A DNA stretch of 64,000 nucleotides. It comes from Pseudokineococcus lusitanus. GTDB lineage: Bacteria; Actinomycetota; Actinomycetes; Actinomycetales; Quadrisphaeraceae. Made by a program: the position numbers and the translations under genes. Of the stretch, positions 54,938 to 63,748 are shown piece by piece (positions within the stretch are counted from its first letter, which is position 1; every line of letters begins with the position of its first letter). The notes beneath the pieces were generated by a model. It was not told where the DNA came from. It ran no database searches and saw nothing but the letters and a program-made list of their open reading frames with translations. The stretch lies in contig NZ_RJKN01000007.1 in NCBI RefSeq assembly GCF_003751265.1, positions 124,001 to 188,000 on the forward strand, read 5' to 3'.

Positions 54938-56085
54938 CGGGCGTCCCGGCCGACGAGGCGGACGACGCGCTCGGCGAGGTCCGCCAGCAGCGGGGCGGCG
55001 TCCGCGCGCAGCTCGTCGAGCGACGCCGGGCCCGGGGCGAGGCCGAAGGCCGCCGTCACGCCGGCCGCCGCCAGCACGGCCGGCGCCACGGCCACCCGTC
55101 CCGCGAGGACGACGACGGGCGCCCCGGCCGCGGCCGGCGCGGCCCGGACGGCCGCGGCGACGCCGTCGACGACCTTGCCCTGCACCGACTGCTCGTCGCA
55201 CGAGCCCTCGCCCGTCAGCACGAGGTCGGCGCCGCCGGCCAGCGCGGCGGGCAGCCCGACCTCGCCGAGGACGAGCGGCGCCCCGGGCTCGAGGGTCGCC
55301 CCGAGCGCCGCGACGAGCGGGGCGGGCGCGCCGCCGGCGGCCCCGGCGCCGGGCAGGTCGGCGACGTCGACGCCCGTGGCCCCCCGCAGCGCGGCCGCGA
55401 GCCGGGCCAGCCCGGCGTCGAGCGCCGCGACGTCGTCCGGGCCGGCGCCCTTCTGCGGGCCGTAGACCGCCGCGGCGCCGCGCGGGCCGAGCAGCGGGTT
55501 GGTGACGTCGCACGCCAGCCGCCACCGGGCACCGCGGGCGCGCGGGTGCAGGGCGGACAGGTCGACCCGGTCGAGCGCGGTCAGGGCGCCGCCGCCGGGC
55601 GGGAGGTCGCGGCCGTCGGCGTCGAGGAGGCGGCCGCCGAGGGCGACGAGGAGGCCGGCGCCGCCGTCGGTCGTCGCGCTGCCGCCGAGGCAGAGGAGGA
55701 CCTCCTCGGCCCCGGCGTCGAGCGCCTCGACGAGGAGGCGGCCGGTGCCGAGCGTCGAGGTGCCGCGGGGGTCGGCGGGGACGTCCGCGACGGCGGGCAG
55801 CCCGCTCGCGGCCGCCACCTCGACGACGGCGCGGGCGCCGTCCGCGGAGAGCGCCCACGTGGCGGTGGTCGGACGGCCCAGCGCGTCGGTCGTGACGCTC
55901 CGCCGCAGCGGGGTGCCCCACGCCGCGGCCAGGCAGTCGGTCGTGCCCTCGCCGCCGTCGGCCACGGGGAGGACGACGACGTCCGCGTCGGGCCGGGCGG
56001 CGAGGACGCCGGCCCGGACCGCGGCGCCGGCGTCGGTGGTCGTGAGGGACCCCTTGAAGGAGTCGACGGCGACCACGACGCGCAC
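54934..56085 (-). CDS. Glycerate 2-kinase (GarK/GlxK family)
   Basis: 383 aa. Family motifs: VVVAVDSFKGSLTTTDAGAAVRAG, VVLPVADGGEGTTDCL, GTGRLLVEALDAGAEEVLLCLGGSATTDGGAGLLVALG, CDVTNPLLGPRGAAAVYGPQKGA and LVLTGEGSCDEQSVQGK. It phosphorylates D-glycerate with ATP. The GTG at 56085 lies 6 nt after a TAGCGT -10 box (56097-56092), so leaderless. Its stop overlaps the HNH start. Confidence 0.95.
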   Translation of the reverse strand: MRVVVAVDSFKGSLTTTDAGAAVRAGVLAARPDADVVVLPVADGGEGTTDCLAAAWGTPLRRSVTTDALGRPTTATWALSADGARAVVEVAAASGLPAVADVPADPRGTSTLGTGRLLVEALDAGAEEVLLCLGGSATTDGGAGLLVALGGRLLDADGRDLPPGGGALTALDRVDLSALHPRARGARWRLACDVTNPLLGPRGAAAVYGPQKGAGPDDVAALDAGLARLAAALRGATGVDVADLPGAGAAGGAPAPLVAALGATLEPGAPLVLGEVGLPAALAGGADLVLTGEGSCDEQSVQGKVVDGVAAAVRAAPAAAGAPVVVLAGRVAVAPAVLAAAGVTAAFGLAPGPASLDELRADAAPLLADLAERVVRLVGRDAR

Positions 56086-56124
56086 GGGACCACGCTAGGC
56101 GCGGGCGTCGGCGGCCGCCGGACG

Positions 56125-56170
56125 GGCCTCGTCCGGTGCGCGCGGCGGGGCGCACGCACCGGACGGGGCC
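56125..56170 (-). terminator. Terminator after mannitol dehydrogenase gene
   Basis: A 16-pair stem (56125-56140 with 56155-56170, one G-U pair) begins at the dehydrogenase stop on the minus strand. The 14-base loop region can pair further with mismatches. Confidence 0.7.
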
Positions 56171-57703
56171 TCAGGCCCGGGTGCGGGCCAGGTGCTCCTC
56201 GAGCGTGCGCCGCGCGCCGTGGGAGTGCAGCGACGCGAGGGACGCGCGGTACGGCGTCGTGAACGCCTCCTGCTCGGCGAGGTCGCCGAAGAGGTCCTCG
56301 TCCCGGAGGAACGCGAGGTCGTCGCCCTCGAGCTGTGCCTTCGCGGCGGCGACACGGCCCTCGGCGTCGGCGTCGACGACCTCGATCGGCTCGCCCTGCT
56401 CGTCGACGCCCTCGGCGTAGCGCGCCCACGCGGCGATGACGAGCGCCGCGTGCTCGACCGACCGGCCGGCGGCGAGGTTCTCGCGGGTGAGGGGCACGAG
56501 CCACGTGGGGATGCGGTTGCTGGAGTCCGCGCACAGCCGGGCCAGGGTGTCCCGCACCTCGGGGTTGGCGAAGCGCTCGACGAGGCCCGGCTTGTAGGCG
56601 TCGAGGTCGACGCCCGGCACCGGCTGCAGGGTCGGGGTCGCCTCGTCGTCCATGTAGGCGAGGAGGAAGTCGGCGAAGAGCTGCTCCGAGCAGACCTCGT
56701 GCGCGTAGCGGTGGCCGGCGAGGTAGCCCAGGTAGCAGAGCGCCTGGTGGCTCGCGTTGAGCAGCCGCAGCTTCATGAGCTCGTAGGGGTGGACGTCATC
56801 GACGACCTGGACCCCCACCTCCTCGAGCGGCGGGCGGCCGTCGCCGAAGCGGTCCTCGAGGACCCACTGGGCGAAGGGCTCGGCGACGACGGGCCACGCG
56901 TCCTCGACGCCGAAGCGCTCGCGGACGGCCTCGCGGTCGGCGTCGGCCGTGACGGGCGTGATGCGGTCGACCATCGAGTTGGGGAAGGTGACCTCCCGCT
57001 CGAGGTAGTCGGCCAGGTCGCCACCGGTGCGCTCGTCCCGGGCCCGCACGTACGCCGTCACCATCCGGTGGGCGACGTCGCCGTTGCCCTGGATGTTGTC
57101 GCAGGACATCACCGTGAACGCCGGCACGCCGCGGTCGCGGCGGCGGCGCAGCGCCTCGGTGATGAAGGCGAAGGCCGTGCGGGGCGTGGGGCTCTCGACG
57201 TCGTCCTCGAGGTCGGCGCGCAGCCGCTCGTCCCTCGTGTCCAGCTCCCCGGTGACGGGGTGCACGTGGTACCCGCCCTCGGTGACGGTCATGGAGACGA
57301 TCCGGACCGCCGGGTCGGCCATCCTCTCGAGCACGGCCTCGGGGTCGTCCGGCGCGAAGAGGTACTCCACGAGCGAGCCGACCACCCGGGGCTCGTACGT
57401 GCCGTCCGGGTGCTTGAGGACGAGCGTGTAGAGGCAGTCCTGGGCGGCCATGACGTCGGCCATCCGGCGGTCGCCGGGCAGGACGCCGACGCCGCAGATG
57501 CCCCAGTCGAGGGCCTTGCCGTCCTCCATGAGGCGGTCGAGGTACATGGCCTCGTGGGCCCGGTGGAAGCCCCCGACGCCGAAGTGGACGATCCCGGCGG
57601 TCACGCGGGACCGGTCGTACGTGGGCACGGGCAGCCCGGCCGGCGGGTCGGCGAGCGTCGCGGCGGACAGCGGGCGGGCACCCGTCGTGGTGTCTGAGGT
57701 CAT
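56171..57703 (-). CDS. Mannitol/polyol 2-dehydrogenase (long-chain type)
   Basis: 510 aa. N-terminal NAD domain: GIVHFGVGGFHRAHEAMYLDRLM; central YxxxM/EGGYHV (VTEGGYHVHPVTGEL), SCDNIQGNGD; C-terminal catalytic KLRLLNASHQALCYLG, the KxxxxNxxH signature of polyol-specific long-chain dehydrogenases. It oxidises mannitol (or arabinitol/sorbitol) to the ketose with NAD. It is the last gene of the sugar-alcohol uptake operon (binding protein, two permeases). ATG at 57703. Confidence 0.95.
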   Translation of the reverse strand: MTSDTTTGARPLSAATLADPPAGLPVPTYDRSRVTAGIVHFGVGGFHRAHEAMYLDRLMEDGKALDWGICGVGVLPGDRRMADVMAAQDCLYTLVLKHPDGTYEPRVVGSLVEYLFAPDDPEAVLERMADPAVRIVSMTVTEGGYHVHPVTGELDTRDERLRADLEDDVESPTPRTAFAFITEALRRRRDRGVPAFTVMSCDNIQGNGDVAHRMVTAYVRARDERTGGDLADYLEREVTFPNSMVDRITPVTADADREAVRERFGVEDAWPVVAEPFAQWVLEDRFGDGRPPLEEVGVQVVDDVHPYELMKLRLLNASHQALCYLGYLAGHRYAHEVCSEQLFADFLLAYMDDEATPTLQPVPGVDLDAYKPGLVERFANPEVRDTLARLCADSSNRIPTWLVPLTRENLAAGRSVEHAALVIAAWARYAEGVDEQGEPIEVVDADAEGRVAAAKAQLEGDDLAFLRDEDLFGDLAEQEAFTTPYRASLASLHSHGARRTLEEHLARTRA

Positions 57704-57773
57704 CGGAGGTCTCCGGTCTGGTCGCGCGGGAGCACGGGGCGGCCTGGCGGGCGGGTCCGGGAGGGGGCGGGCC

Positions 57774-58682
57774 TCACTTGACGGCGCCGAGCGACAGCCC
57801 CTGGACGAGCTTGTCCTGCGCCGCGAAGCCGGCGGCGAGGACGGGGAGGCTGACGACGACGGCGGCGGCGCAGACCTGGGCGAGGAAGAGGCCCTGGCTC
57901 GTGACGAAGCTCGTGAGGAAGACGGGCGCGGTGCCGGCGACGACGCCGGTCAGCGTCCGGGCCAGGAGGAGCTCCTGCCAGCTGAAGATGAAGCAGATGA
58001 GGGCGGTGGCCGCGATGCCGGGCATCGCGACGGGGGCGACGACGCTGCGCAGCGTCCGGATGAGCCCGGCGCCGTCGAGCTGGGCCGCCTCGAGCATCTC
58101 GACCGGCACCTCGGCGAGGAACGAGCGCATCATCCAGATCGCGATGGGCAGGTTCATCGTCGTGTAGAGGGCGATGAGCAGCCCGATCTGGTCGAGCGAG
58201 CCGGTGCGCACGGCGAAGAGGTACAGCGGCAGCAGCGCCGCGACGATCGGCAGGAAGCGCGTCGAGAGCAGGAAGAAGAGGACGTCCGACCACTTCTTCA
58301 CCGGGCGGATCGACAGCGCGTACGCCGCGGGGATCGCCAGGGCGAGGACCAGGAGCGTCGAGACGACCGACGCCGTCGCGGAGTTGATGAGCGACGGAAA
58401 CGCGTTCGCGTTGCCGAAGAAGCTCTTGTACCCGTCGAGCGTCAGCGGGGCGAGGAGCGACGGCGGGTTCGTGGCGGCGTCGACCTCGCTGTGGAACGAG
58501 GTGAGCAGCATCCACAGGACCGGGATGGCGAAGACCAGCCCGACCGCCCAGGCGGCCACGCCCCACAGCGGGTTGGGCCGGCTCAGGGGGGAGTGCTTGC
58601 GGTAGGTCTGCTGCGCGGGCCGGGGCTCCGACGCGTCGACGGCCGCCCGGGAGGCGGAGGGGCTGGGGACGTGGGCAGCCAT
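57774..58682 (-). CDS. Carbohydrate ABC transporter permease (MalG family)
   Basis: 302 aa, six helices after a 40-residue hydrophilic N-terminus. The EAA loop is present as EMLEAAQLDGAGLIRTLRSVVAPVAMPGI, the coupling site for the ATPase. Family and neighbours (mannitol dehydrogenase) point to polyol uptake. Its ATG overlaps the stop of the other permease by one base (TGATG on the minus strand). Confidence 0.94.
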   Translation of the reverse strand: MAAHVPSPSASRAAVDASEPRPAQQTYRKHSPLSRPNPLWGVAAWAVGLVFAIPVLWMLLTSFHSEVDAATNPPSLLAPLTLDGYKSFFGNANAFPSLINSATASVVSTLLVLALAIPAAYALSIRPVKKWSDVLFFLLSTRFLPIVAALLPLYLFAVRTGSLDQIGLLIALYTTMNLPIAIWMMRSFLAEVPVEMLEAAQLDGAGLIRTLRSVVAPVAMPGIAATALICFIFSWQELLLARTLTGVVAGTAPVFLTSFVTSQGLFLAQVCAAAVVVSLPVLAAGFAAQDKLVQGLSLGAVK

Positions 58683-59641
58683 CAGCTGTCCTCCTTGAGC
58701 AGCGACGAGACGGAGCGCAGCGCGAAGGTCGCCACGATGATCGTGCCGATGACGACGATGACGCCCTGGGCGGCGGCGAGGCCGTAGTCCTGCCGGACGA
58801 AGAAGGTCTGGTAGATCGTGTACGGCAGGTTGGCCGTGCCGAGCGCGCCCGAGGTCATCGTGAAGACGGCGTCGAAGTTCTGGACGATGTAGATGGCGCC
58901 GAGGGTGGCGCCCAGCTCGATGTAGCGGCGCAGGTGCGGCAGCGTGATGTAGCGGAACGCCTGCAGCGGGCTCGCTCCGTCCATCTTGGCCGCCTCGAAG
59001 GCGTCGGCCGGTCGGCTCTGCAGGCCGGCCAGGAGGATCAGCATCATGAACGGCGTCCACTGCCAGATGAGCGCCAGCTCGATCGACAGCAGCGGGAACT
59101 CCGTCAGCCACGCGATCTGCGGCGGGCGGGCGCCGAACAGGCCCCACACCCACGTGAGCGTGCCGTTGATGAGGCCGTAGCTGGGGTTGAGGATCGCGTG
59201 CTTCCACAGCAGCGCCGCGGCGACGGGCACCACGAGGAAGGGCGCGATCATCAACGTGCGGACGGCGCCGCGGCCGAAGAACTTGCGGTCGAGCAGCAGG
59301 GCGATGAGCAGCCCGAGCACCAGGCTGACGGCCACGACGACGACGGTCAGCACGATCGTCGTGATGACCGACGAGCGCAGGCCCGCGTCGGTGAAGACCT
59401 GGGCGTAGTTGCCGAGGCCGGCGAAGCCGCGCTCGTTCGGGCGCAGCGCCTGCCAGTCCATGAACGAGATGACGATGGTCGCCAGGAACGGCAGCTGCGT
59501 CATGACCACGACGAAGACGAGCGCGGGCATGAGCGGTGCGCGGCGCACCCACCCGGCCCTGCGCGAGGCGGTGCGCTGCTGCTGGGGCGCGGGGGACTGC
59601 AGCACGGTCCGCTGCCGCGCGGTGGTCTCGTCGACGCTCAT
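58682..59641 (-). CDS. Carbohydrate ABC transporter permease (MalF family)
   Basis: 319 aa, six helices. EAA loop: DAFEAAKMDGASPLQAFRYITLPHLRRYI. The N-terminus is polar (about 30 residues, Gln/Arg/Thr). It pairs with the MalG-type protein encoded downstream. The ATG at 59641 lies 130 bp after the binding-protein stop, with a strong hairpin in the gap. Confidence 0.94.
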   Translation of the reverse strand: MSVDETTARQRTVLQSPAPQQQRTASRRAGWVRRAPLMPALVFVVVMTQLPFLATIVISFMDWQALRPNERGFAGLGNYAQVFTDAGLRSSVITTIVLTVVVVAVSLVLGLLIALLLDRKFFGRGAVRTLMIAPFLVVPVAAALLWKHAILNPSYGLINGTLTWVWGLFGARPPQIAWLTEFPLLSIELALIWQWTPFMMLILLAGLQSRPADAFEAAKMDGASPLQAFRYITLPHLRRYIELGATLGAIYIVQNFDAVFTMTSGALGTANLPYTIYQTFFVRQDYGLAAAQGVIVVIGTIIVATFALRSVSSLLKEDS

Positions 59642-59732
59642 GGGCTCTCCTGCCGTGGCGGGTGGTGCTCGGGGGGCGGGCCTGCCACCGCGCCCCGTCG
59701 GGGGCGGGGCGCGGCGGCGGGCCGACGTGCAG

Positions 59733-59765
59733 GGGCCGGCCCCGCCGCGGTGGCGGGGCCGGCCC
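59733..59765 (-). terminator. Intercistronic hairpin between binding protein and permeases
   Basis: Perfect 14-bp inverted repeat (59733-59746 with 59752-59765) and a 5-base loop, 6 bp after the binding-protein stop. A second GC-rich repeat lies just beyond (about 59692-59718). Such hairpins often stabilise or partly terminate the message so that the binding protein is made in excess. Confidence 0.65.
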
Positions 59766-59771
59766 GGTGCG

Positions 59772-61139
59772 TCACTCCTGGTAGTTCTCCGCGACGGCCT
59801 CGGCGTCGGTCTGGCCGGCGTCGAGCGTCTCCTGGACGGTGCCCTGCCCGGCGATGTTCGAGCTGATGCCCTCGGAGATGCCGGTGGCGAGGTCGGCGAA
59901 CTCGGGGATGGCGACGAACTGGATGCCGGGGGCCGGGCGCGGCTGCACGCCCGGGTTGTTCGGGTCGGCCGAGGAGATGGCCGCCTCGGTGGCCTCGGCG
60001 AAGGCGCCCGCGACCTCGAGGTACTGGTCGTTCTCGTAGGTCGAGCTGCGCTTGCCGGCCGGCACGCGGGACCAGCCGAGCTCCTCGCCGACGAGCTCCT
60101 CGTACTCCTGGCTGGAGGCCCAGGAGACGAACTCCCACGCGGCGTCCTTCTTCTCGGACGCGGCCTGGACGCCCCACGCCCAGCTGTACAGCCAGCCGGA
60201 GGAGTCGGTCTCGACGACCGGCGCCGGCGCGTAGCCGATGTTGCCGGCGACGGGCGAGCCCTCGGCCTCGAGGGAGCCGGCGGCCGACGTCGCGTCGTAC
60301 CACATGGCCGTGCCGCCCTGGGTCATGGCGTTGAGGCACTCGGTGAAGCCCGCCTGGGCCGCACCCGTCTCGCCGTGCTGCTGGACCAGGTCGACGTAGA
60401 ACTGCGTCGCCTCGACGAACTCGGGCGAGTTGACCTGCGGGGTCCAGTCCTCGTCGAACCACGTGCCGCCGAAGGTGTTGACGACGGTCGTCAGCGGGGC
60501 GAAGACCTGGCCCCAGCCCGGGAGGCCGCGCAGGCAGATGCCGCGGGTGCCGCTCGGGTCGTCGATCTGCTCGGCGAGGGCCGCGACCTCCTGCCAGGTG
60601 GGGTTCTCCGGCATGGTGAGGCCGGCCTGGTCGAAGAGGTCGGTGCGGTACATGAGGAAGGAGGACTCGCCGTAGAAGGGCTCGGCGTAGATCTCGCCGT
60701 CGACGGTGAGGCCGTCGGCGATGGGCTGGAGGATGTCCGCCTGGTTGAACTCCGTGTCGCCCTCGGCGTACTCGGTGAGCGGTGCGAGCCACTCGTTCGT
60801 CGAGAAGAACGGCACCTCGTAGTTGCTGATCGTGGCGACGTCGTACTGGCCCGCCTGCGCGGCGAAGTCCTGCGCGATCTGGGCGCGGACCTCGTTCTCC
60901 GGCTGGACGACGAAGTTGACCGTGATGCCGGTCTCGGCGGTGAAGTTGTCCGCCGTGAGCTCCTGCAGGTCCTCCATCTGGGGGTTGTTCACCATGATCA
61001 CGGAGATGCTCTGGGCGTCGCCGTCCTGGCCGCCGCCACCGCCGCCGGCGCCACCACCGGCGCCGCCGCACGCCGACGTGGCGAGGGCGACCGTCGTGAG
61101 GGTGGCGAGGGCGATCGGAGCACGTCGTCGTGCGCTCAT
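59772..61139 (-). CDS. Sugar (polyol) ABC transporter substrate-binding lipoprotein
   Basis: 455 aa. Signal with lipobox ALATSACGG, a poly-Gly linker, then a family-1 binding protein: ISVIMVNNPQMEDLQELTADNFTAETGITVNFVVQPENEVRAQIAQDFAAQAGQYDV, WYDATSAAGSLEAEG, WLYSWAWGVQAASEKKDAAWEFVSW and GWSRVPAGKR. This resembles mannitol/sorbitol binding proteins. The ATG at 61139 follows GGAAGGA. First gene of the operon; no ATPase gene is included, so a shared MsmK-type ATPase elsewhere must energise it. Confidence 0.93.
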   Translation of the reverse strand: MSARRRAPIALATLTTVALATSACGGAGGGAGGGGGGQDGDAQSISVIMVNNPQMEDLQELTADNFTAETGITVNFVVQPENEVRAQIAQDFAAQAGQYDVATISNYEVPFFSTNEWLAPLTEYAEGDTEFNQADILQPIADGLTVDGEIYAEPFYGESSFLMYRTDLFDQAGLTMPENPTWQEVAALAEQIDDPSGTRGICLRGLPGWGQVFAPLTTVVNTFGGTWFDEDWTPQVNSPEFVEATQFYVDLVQQHGETGAAQAGFTECLNAMTQGGTAMWYDATSAAGSLEAEGSPVAGNIGYAPAPVVETDSSGWLYSWAWGVQAASEKKDAAWEFVSWASSQEYEELVGEELGWSRVPAGKRSSTYENDQYLEVAGAFAEATEAAISSADPNNPGVQPRPAPGIQFVAIPEFADLATGISEGISSNIAGQGTVQETLDAGQTDAEAVAENYQE

Positions 61140-61444
61140 GCAGGGAAGTCCTTCCGGGGGCCGCGGCGGGCCGCGGGCGTCGCTGGGGGCTGTGCCCGGC
61201 CGGGGTGCCGCGCGGGGGCGGGGCGGTGGCCGGGGTGCTCGTCGGTCTCGTCGGGGCCCGGTGGCCGTGCGCTGCACGTCGTCCGGGCCGAGGCGGTGTC
61301 GGGCGTCGGCGCCCGAGCAGATGACAACGGGCGGCGGGCGCCGCTGTCAAGGACTTCTCTCGATTGTGACCAACCAGCGCTCATCTGAGCGCGGCCGACG
61401 GACGTCCGGGAGGAGCCGCCGGGCCCGGCCCTACGCTGCGGGCC
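61140..61444. other. Divergent intergenic region between polyol operon and purD
   Basis: 305 bp without a gene. It holds the candidate polyol-operon promoter (61321-61350, minus) and a TACGCT -10 box (61432-61437, plus) 7 nt before purD. The left 180 bp are the GC-rich leader of the binding-protein gene; nothing else was recognised. Confidence 0.6.
61321..61350 (-). promoter_or_regulatory. Probable promoter of the polyol operon
   Basis: On the minus strand TTGACA (61350-61345) is followed after 18 nt by TGTCAT (61326-61321), giving a leader of about 175 nt. Upstream of the -35 there is a less GC-rich stretch that could hold a regulator site, but no clear palindrome was found. Confidence 0.5.
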
Positions 61445-62731
61445 GTGCGCGTCCTCGTGGTCGGGTCCGGTGCTCGTGAGCACGCCCTCGCCGTCGCCCT
61501 CGGGGCCGACGACGACGTCGAGGAGGTGCTCGTGGCCCCCGGTGGCCCGGGCATGACCGACGTCGCCGAGGTCCTCGCGGTCGACCCGCTGGACGGGGCC
61601 GCCGTGGCGGCGCTCGCCACGGCCCGGGACGTCGACCTCGTCGTGGTGGGCCCGGAGGCACCGCTCGTCGCGGGGGTGGCGGACGCCGTGCGCGCGGCGG
61701 GCGTGGACTGCTTCGGCCCCTCGGCGGCGGCGGCGCGGCTCGAGGGCAGCAAGGCCTTCGCCAAGGAGGTCATGGCGGCCGCCGGCGTCCCGACGGCCAT
61801 GGCGCACGTGTGCACCGACCTCGACCAGGTGGCGGCGGCCCTCGACGCCTTCGGCGCCCCCCACGTCGTCAAGGACGACGGCCTGGCCGCCGGCAAGGGC
61901 GTCGTCGTCACCGACGACCGCGACGCGGCGCTCGCCCACGCGCGCGCCTGCCTCGAGGGCGACGCCGCCGGCGCCGCGGGGGCCCGCGCCGTCGTCGTGG
62001 AGGACTTCCTCGACGGCCCCGAGGTCTCCCTCTTCGTCCTCTGCGACGGCACCGACGTCGTCCCGCTCGTCCCGGCGCAAGACTTCAAGCGCCTGCGCGA
62101 CGGGGACGACGGTCCCAACACGGGGGGGATGGGTGCCTACTCGCCGCTGCCGTGGGCGCCGGAGGGTCTCGTCGACGAGGTGCTCGGGCGGGTCGCGCGG
62201 CCGGTCGTCGCCGAGATGGCCCGCCGCGGCACCCCTTTCGCCGGCGTCCTCTACTGCGGGCTCGCCCTCACCTCGCGCGGCGTGCGCGTCGTCGAGTTCA
62301 ACGTCCGCTTCGGCGACCCGGAGACGCAGGTCGTGCTGCCGCGGCTGCGCACGCCCCTCGGCGGGGTGCTGCGGGCGGCCGCGCGCGGACGGCTCGCCGA
62401 GCTCGACCCGCTCGTGTGGTCCCCGGGCAGCGCCGTCGTCGTCGTCCTCGCGGCCGCCGGCTACCCGGACGCCCCCCGGCGGGGCGACGTCGTCGGCGGC
62501 CTCGCCGAGGCCTCCGCCGTCCCGGGCGCCGCGGTGCTGCACGCCGGCACGGCGGCCCGCGAGGACGGGGAGCTCGTGACGGCCGGGGGCCGGGTGCTCT
62601 CGCTCGTCGGCGTCGGGCCGGACGCGCACGAGGCCCGCGAGACCGCCTACGCCGCGCTCGCCGCCGTCTCGCTGGAGGGCGGGCAGGCCCGCACGGACAT
62701 CGCCGCCGCGGTCGCGGGGGAGGGGGCGTGA
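61445..62731 (+). CDS. purD: Phosphoribosylamine-glycine ligase
   Basis: 428 aa. ATP-grasp enzyme: RVLVVGSGAREHALA, VVVGPEAPLVAGVAD, CFGPSAAAARLEGSKAFAKEVM, VVKDDGLAAGKGVVV, DGPEVSLFVLCDG, PAQDFKRLRDGDDGPNTGGMGAYSP and VEFNVRFGDPETQVVLPRL. It makes GAR in purine synthesis. The GTG at 61445 lies 7 nt after a TACGCT -10 box (leaderless). The stop overlaps the purC start. Confidence 0.97.
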   Translation: MRVLVVGSGAREHALAVALGADDDVEEVLVAPGGPGMTDVAEVLAVDPLDGAAVAALATARDVDLVVVGPEAPLVAGVADAVRAAGVDCFGPSAAAARLEGSKAFAKEVMAAAGVPTAMAHVCTDLDQVAAALDAFGAPHVVKDDGLAAGKGVVVTDDRDAALAHARACLEGDAAGAAGARAVVVEDFLDGPEVSLFVLCDGTDVVPLVPAQDFKRLRDGDDGPNTGGMGAYSPLPWAPEGLVDEVLGRVARPVVAEMARRGTPFAGVLYCGLALTSRGVRVVEFNVRFGDPETQVVLPRLRTPLGGVLRAAARGRLAELDPLVWSPGSAVVVVLAAAGYPDAPRRGDVVGGLAEASAVPGAAVLHAGTAAREDGELVTAGGRVLSLVGVGPDAHEARETAYAALAAVSLEGGQARTDIAAAVAGEGA

Positions 62732-63693
62732 GCGCCGCCGACGCCGCCGAGGCGCCCGTGGAGCTGCCGGGCTGGCGGCACGTGCGCTCCGGCAAGGTGC
62801 GCGACCTCTACGAGCCCGCCTCGGCCGCACCGGGGACCGGTGACCTGCTCGTCGTCGCCAGCGACCGGGTCTCGGCGTTCGACCACGTGCTCCCCTCGCC
62901 CGTGCCGGACAAGGGCGCCGTCCTCACCGCCCTGAGCCTCTGGTGGTTCGAGCGGCTCGCCGACGAGGGCCTCAGGGTGCCCGACCACGTGCTCTCCGCC
63001 GACGTCGGCCCGGACGACGCCTCCGCCGGGGTGCCCGCCGCGGTGGCCGGCCGGGCGGTCCGCTGCCGGCGGCTCGAGATGCTGCCGGTCGAGTGCGTGG
63101 CCCGGGGCTACCTCACCGGCTCGGGCCTGCTCGACTACCGCGCCACCGGCGCCGTGTGCGGCGTCGAGCTGCCGCCGGGGCTCGTGGACGGCTCGCGCCT
63201 GGAGGCGCCCGTCTTCACCCCCGCGACGAAGGCCGAGGTGGGGCACGACGAGAACGTCCCGTTCGCCGTCGTGGCGGACGAGCTCGGCGGGGCGCTCGCC
63301 GGGCGGGCCCGCGAGATCACCCTGGAGCTGTACGCGCTGGGGGAGCGCGTGGCCCGCGAGCGCGGGGTCCTGCTGGCGGACACCAAGATCGAGCTGGGCC
63401 TGCCGCCGGGCACCGACCTCGCGGACCCGGCGGCGGCGGACGCGCTCGTCCTCGCCGACGAGGTGCTGACGCCGGACTCGTCCAGGTTCTGGGACGCCGC
63501 GTCGTGGGAGCCGGGCCGCGCCCAGCCCAGCTTCGACAAGCAGTTCGTCCGCGACTGGCTCCTGTCGGACGCCTCGGGCTGGGACCGCGGCGCGGACGCG
63601 CCCCCGCCGCCGCTGCCGGACGACGTCGTCGCCGCCACGCGCGGCCGCTACGTCGAGGCGTACGAGCGCATCACCGGGCGGCGCTGGGGCTGA
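62728..63693 (+). CDS. purC: Phosphoribosylaminoimidazole-succinocarboxamide synthase
   Basis: 321 aa, actinobacterial/long form. SAICAR synthetase motifs: HVRSGKVRDLYEP, LLVVASDRVSAFDHVLPSPVPDKGAVLTALSLWWFERL, VECVARGYLTGSG, FTPATKAEVGHDENVPF, GVLLADTKIELG (catalytic Asp-Lys), VLADEVLTPDSSRFWD and SFDKQFVRDWL. It joins Asp to CAIR. The GTG start overlaps the purD stop (GTGA), so purD-purC is an operon. Confidence 0.97.
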   Translation: MSAADAAEAPVELPGWRHVRSGKVRDLYEPASAAPGTGDLLVVASDRVSAFDHVLPSPVPDKGAVLTALSLWWFERLADEGLRVPDHVLSADVGPDDASAGVPAAVAGRAVRCRRLEMLPVECVARGYLTGSGLLDYRATGAVCGVELPPGLVDGSRLEAPVFTPATKAEVGHDENVPFAVVADELGGALAGRAREITLELYALGERVARERGVLLADTKIELGLPPGTDLADPAAADALVLADEVLTPDSSRFWDAASWEPGRAQPSFDKQFVRDWLLSDASGWDRGADAPPPPLPDDVVAATRGRYVEAYERITGRRWG

Positions 63694-63748
63694 GGCGCTC
63701 CGGCGGCGCCGGGTCGCCGCGCCGGCGGCCCCGCCGCAGGGTGACCTC

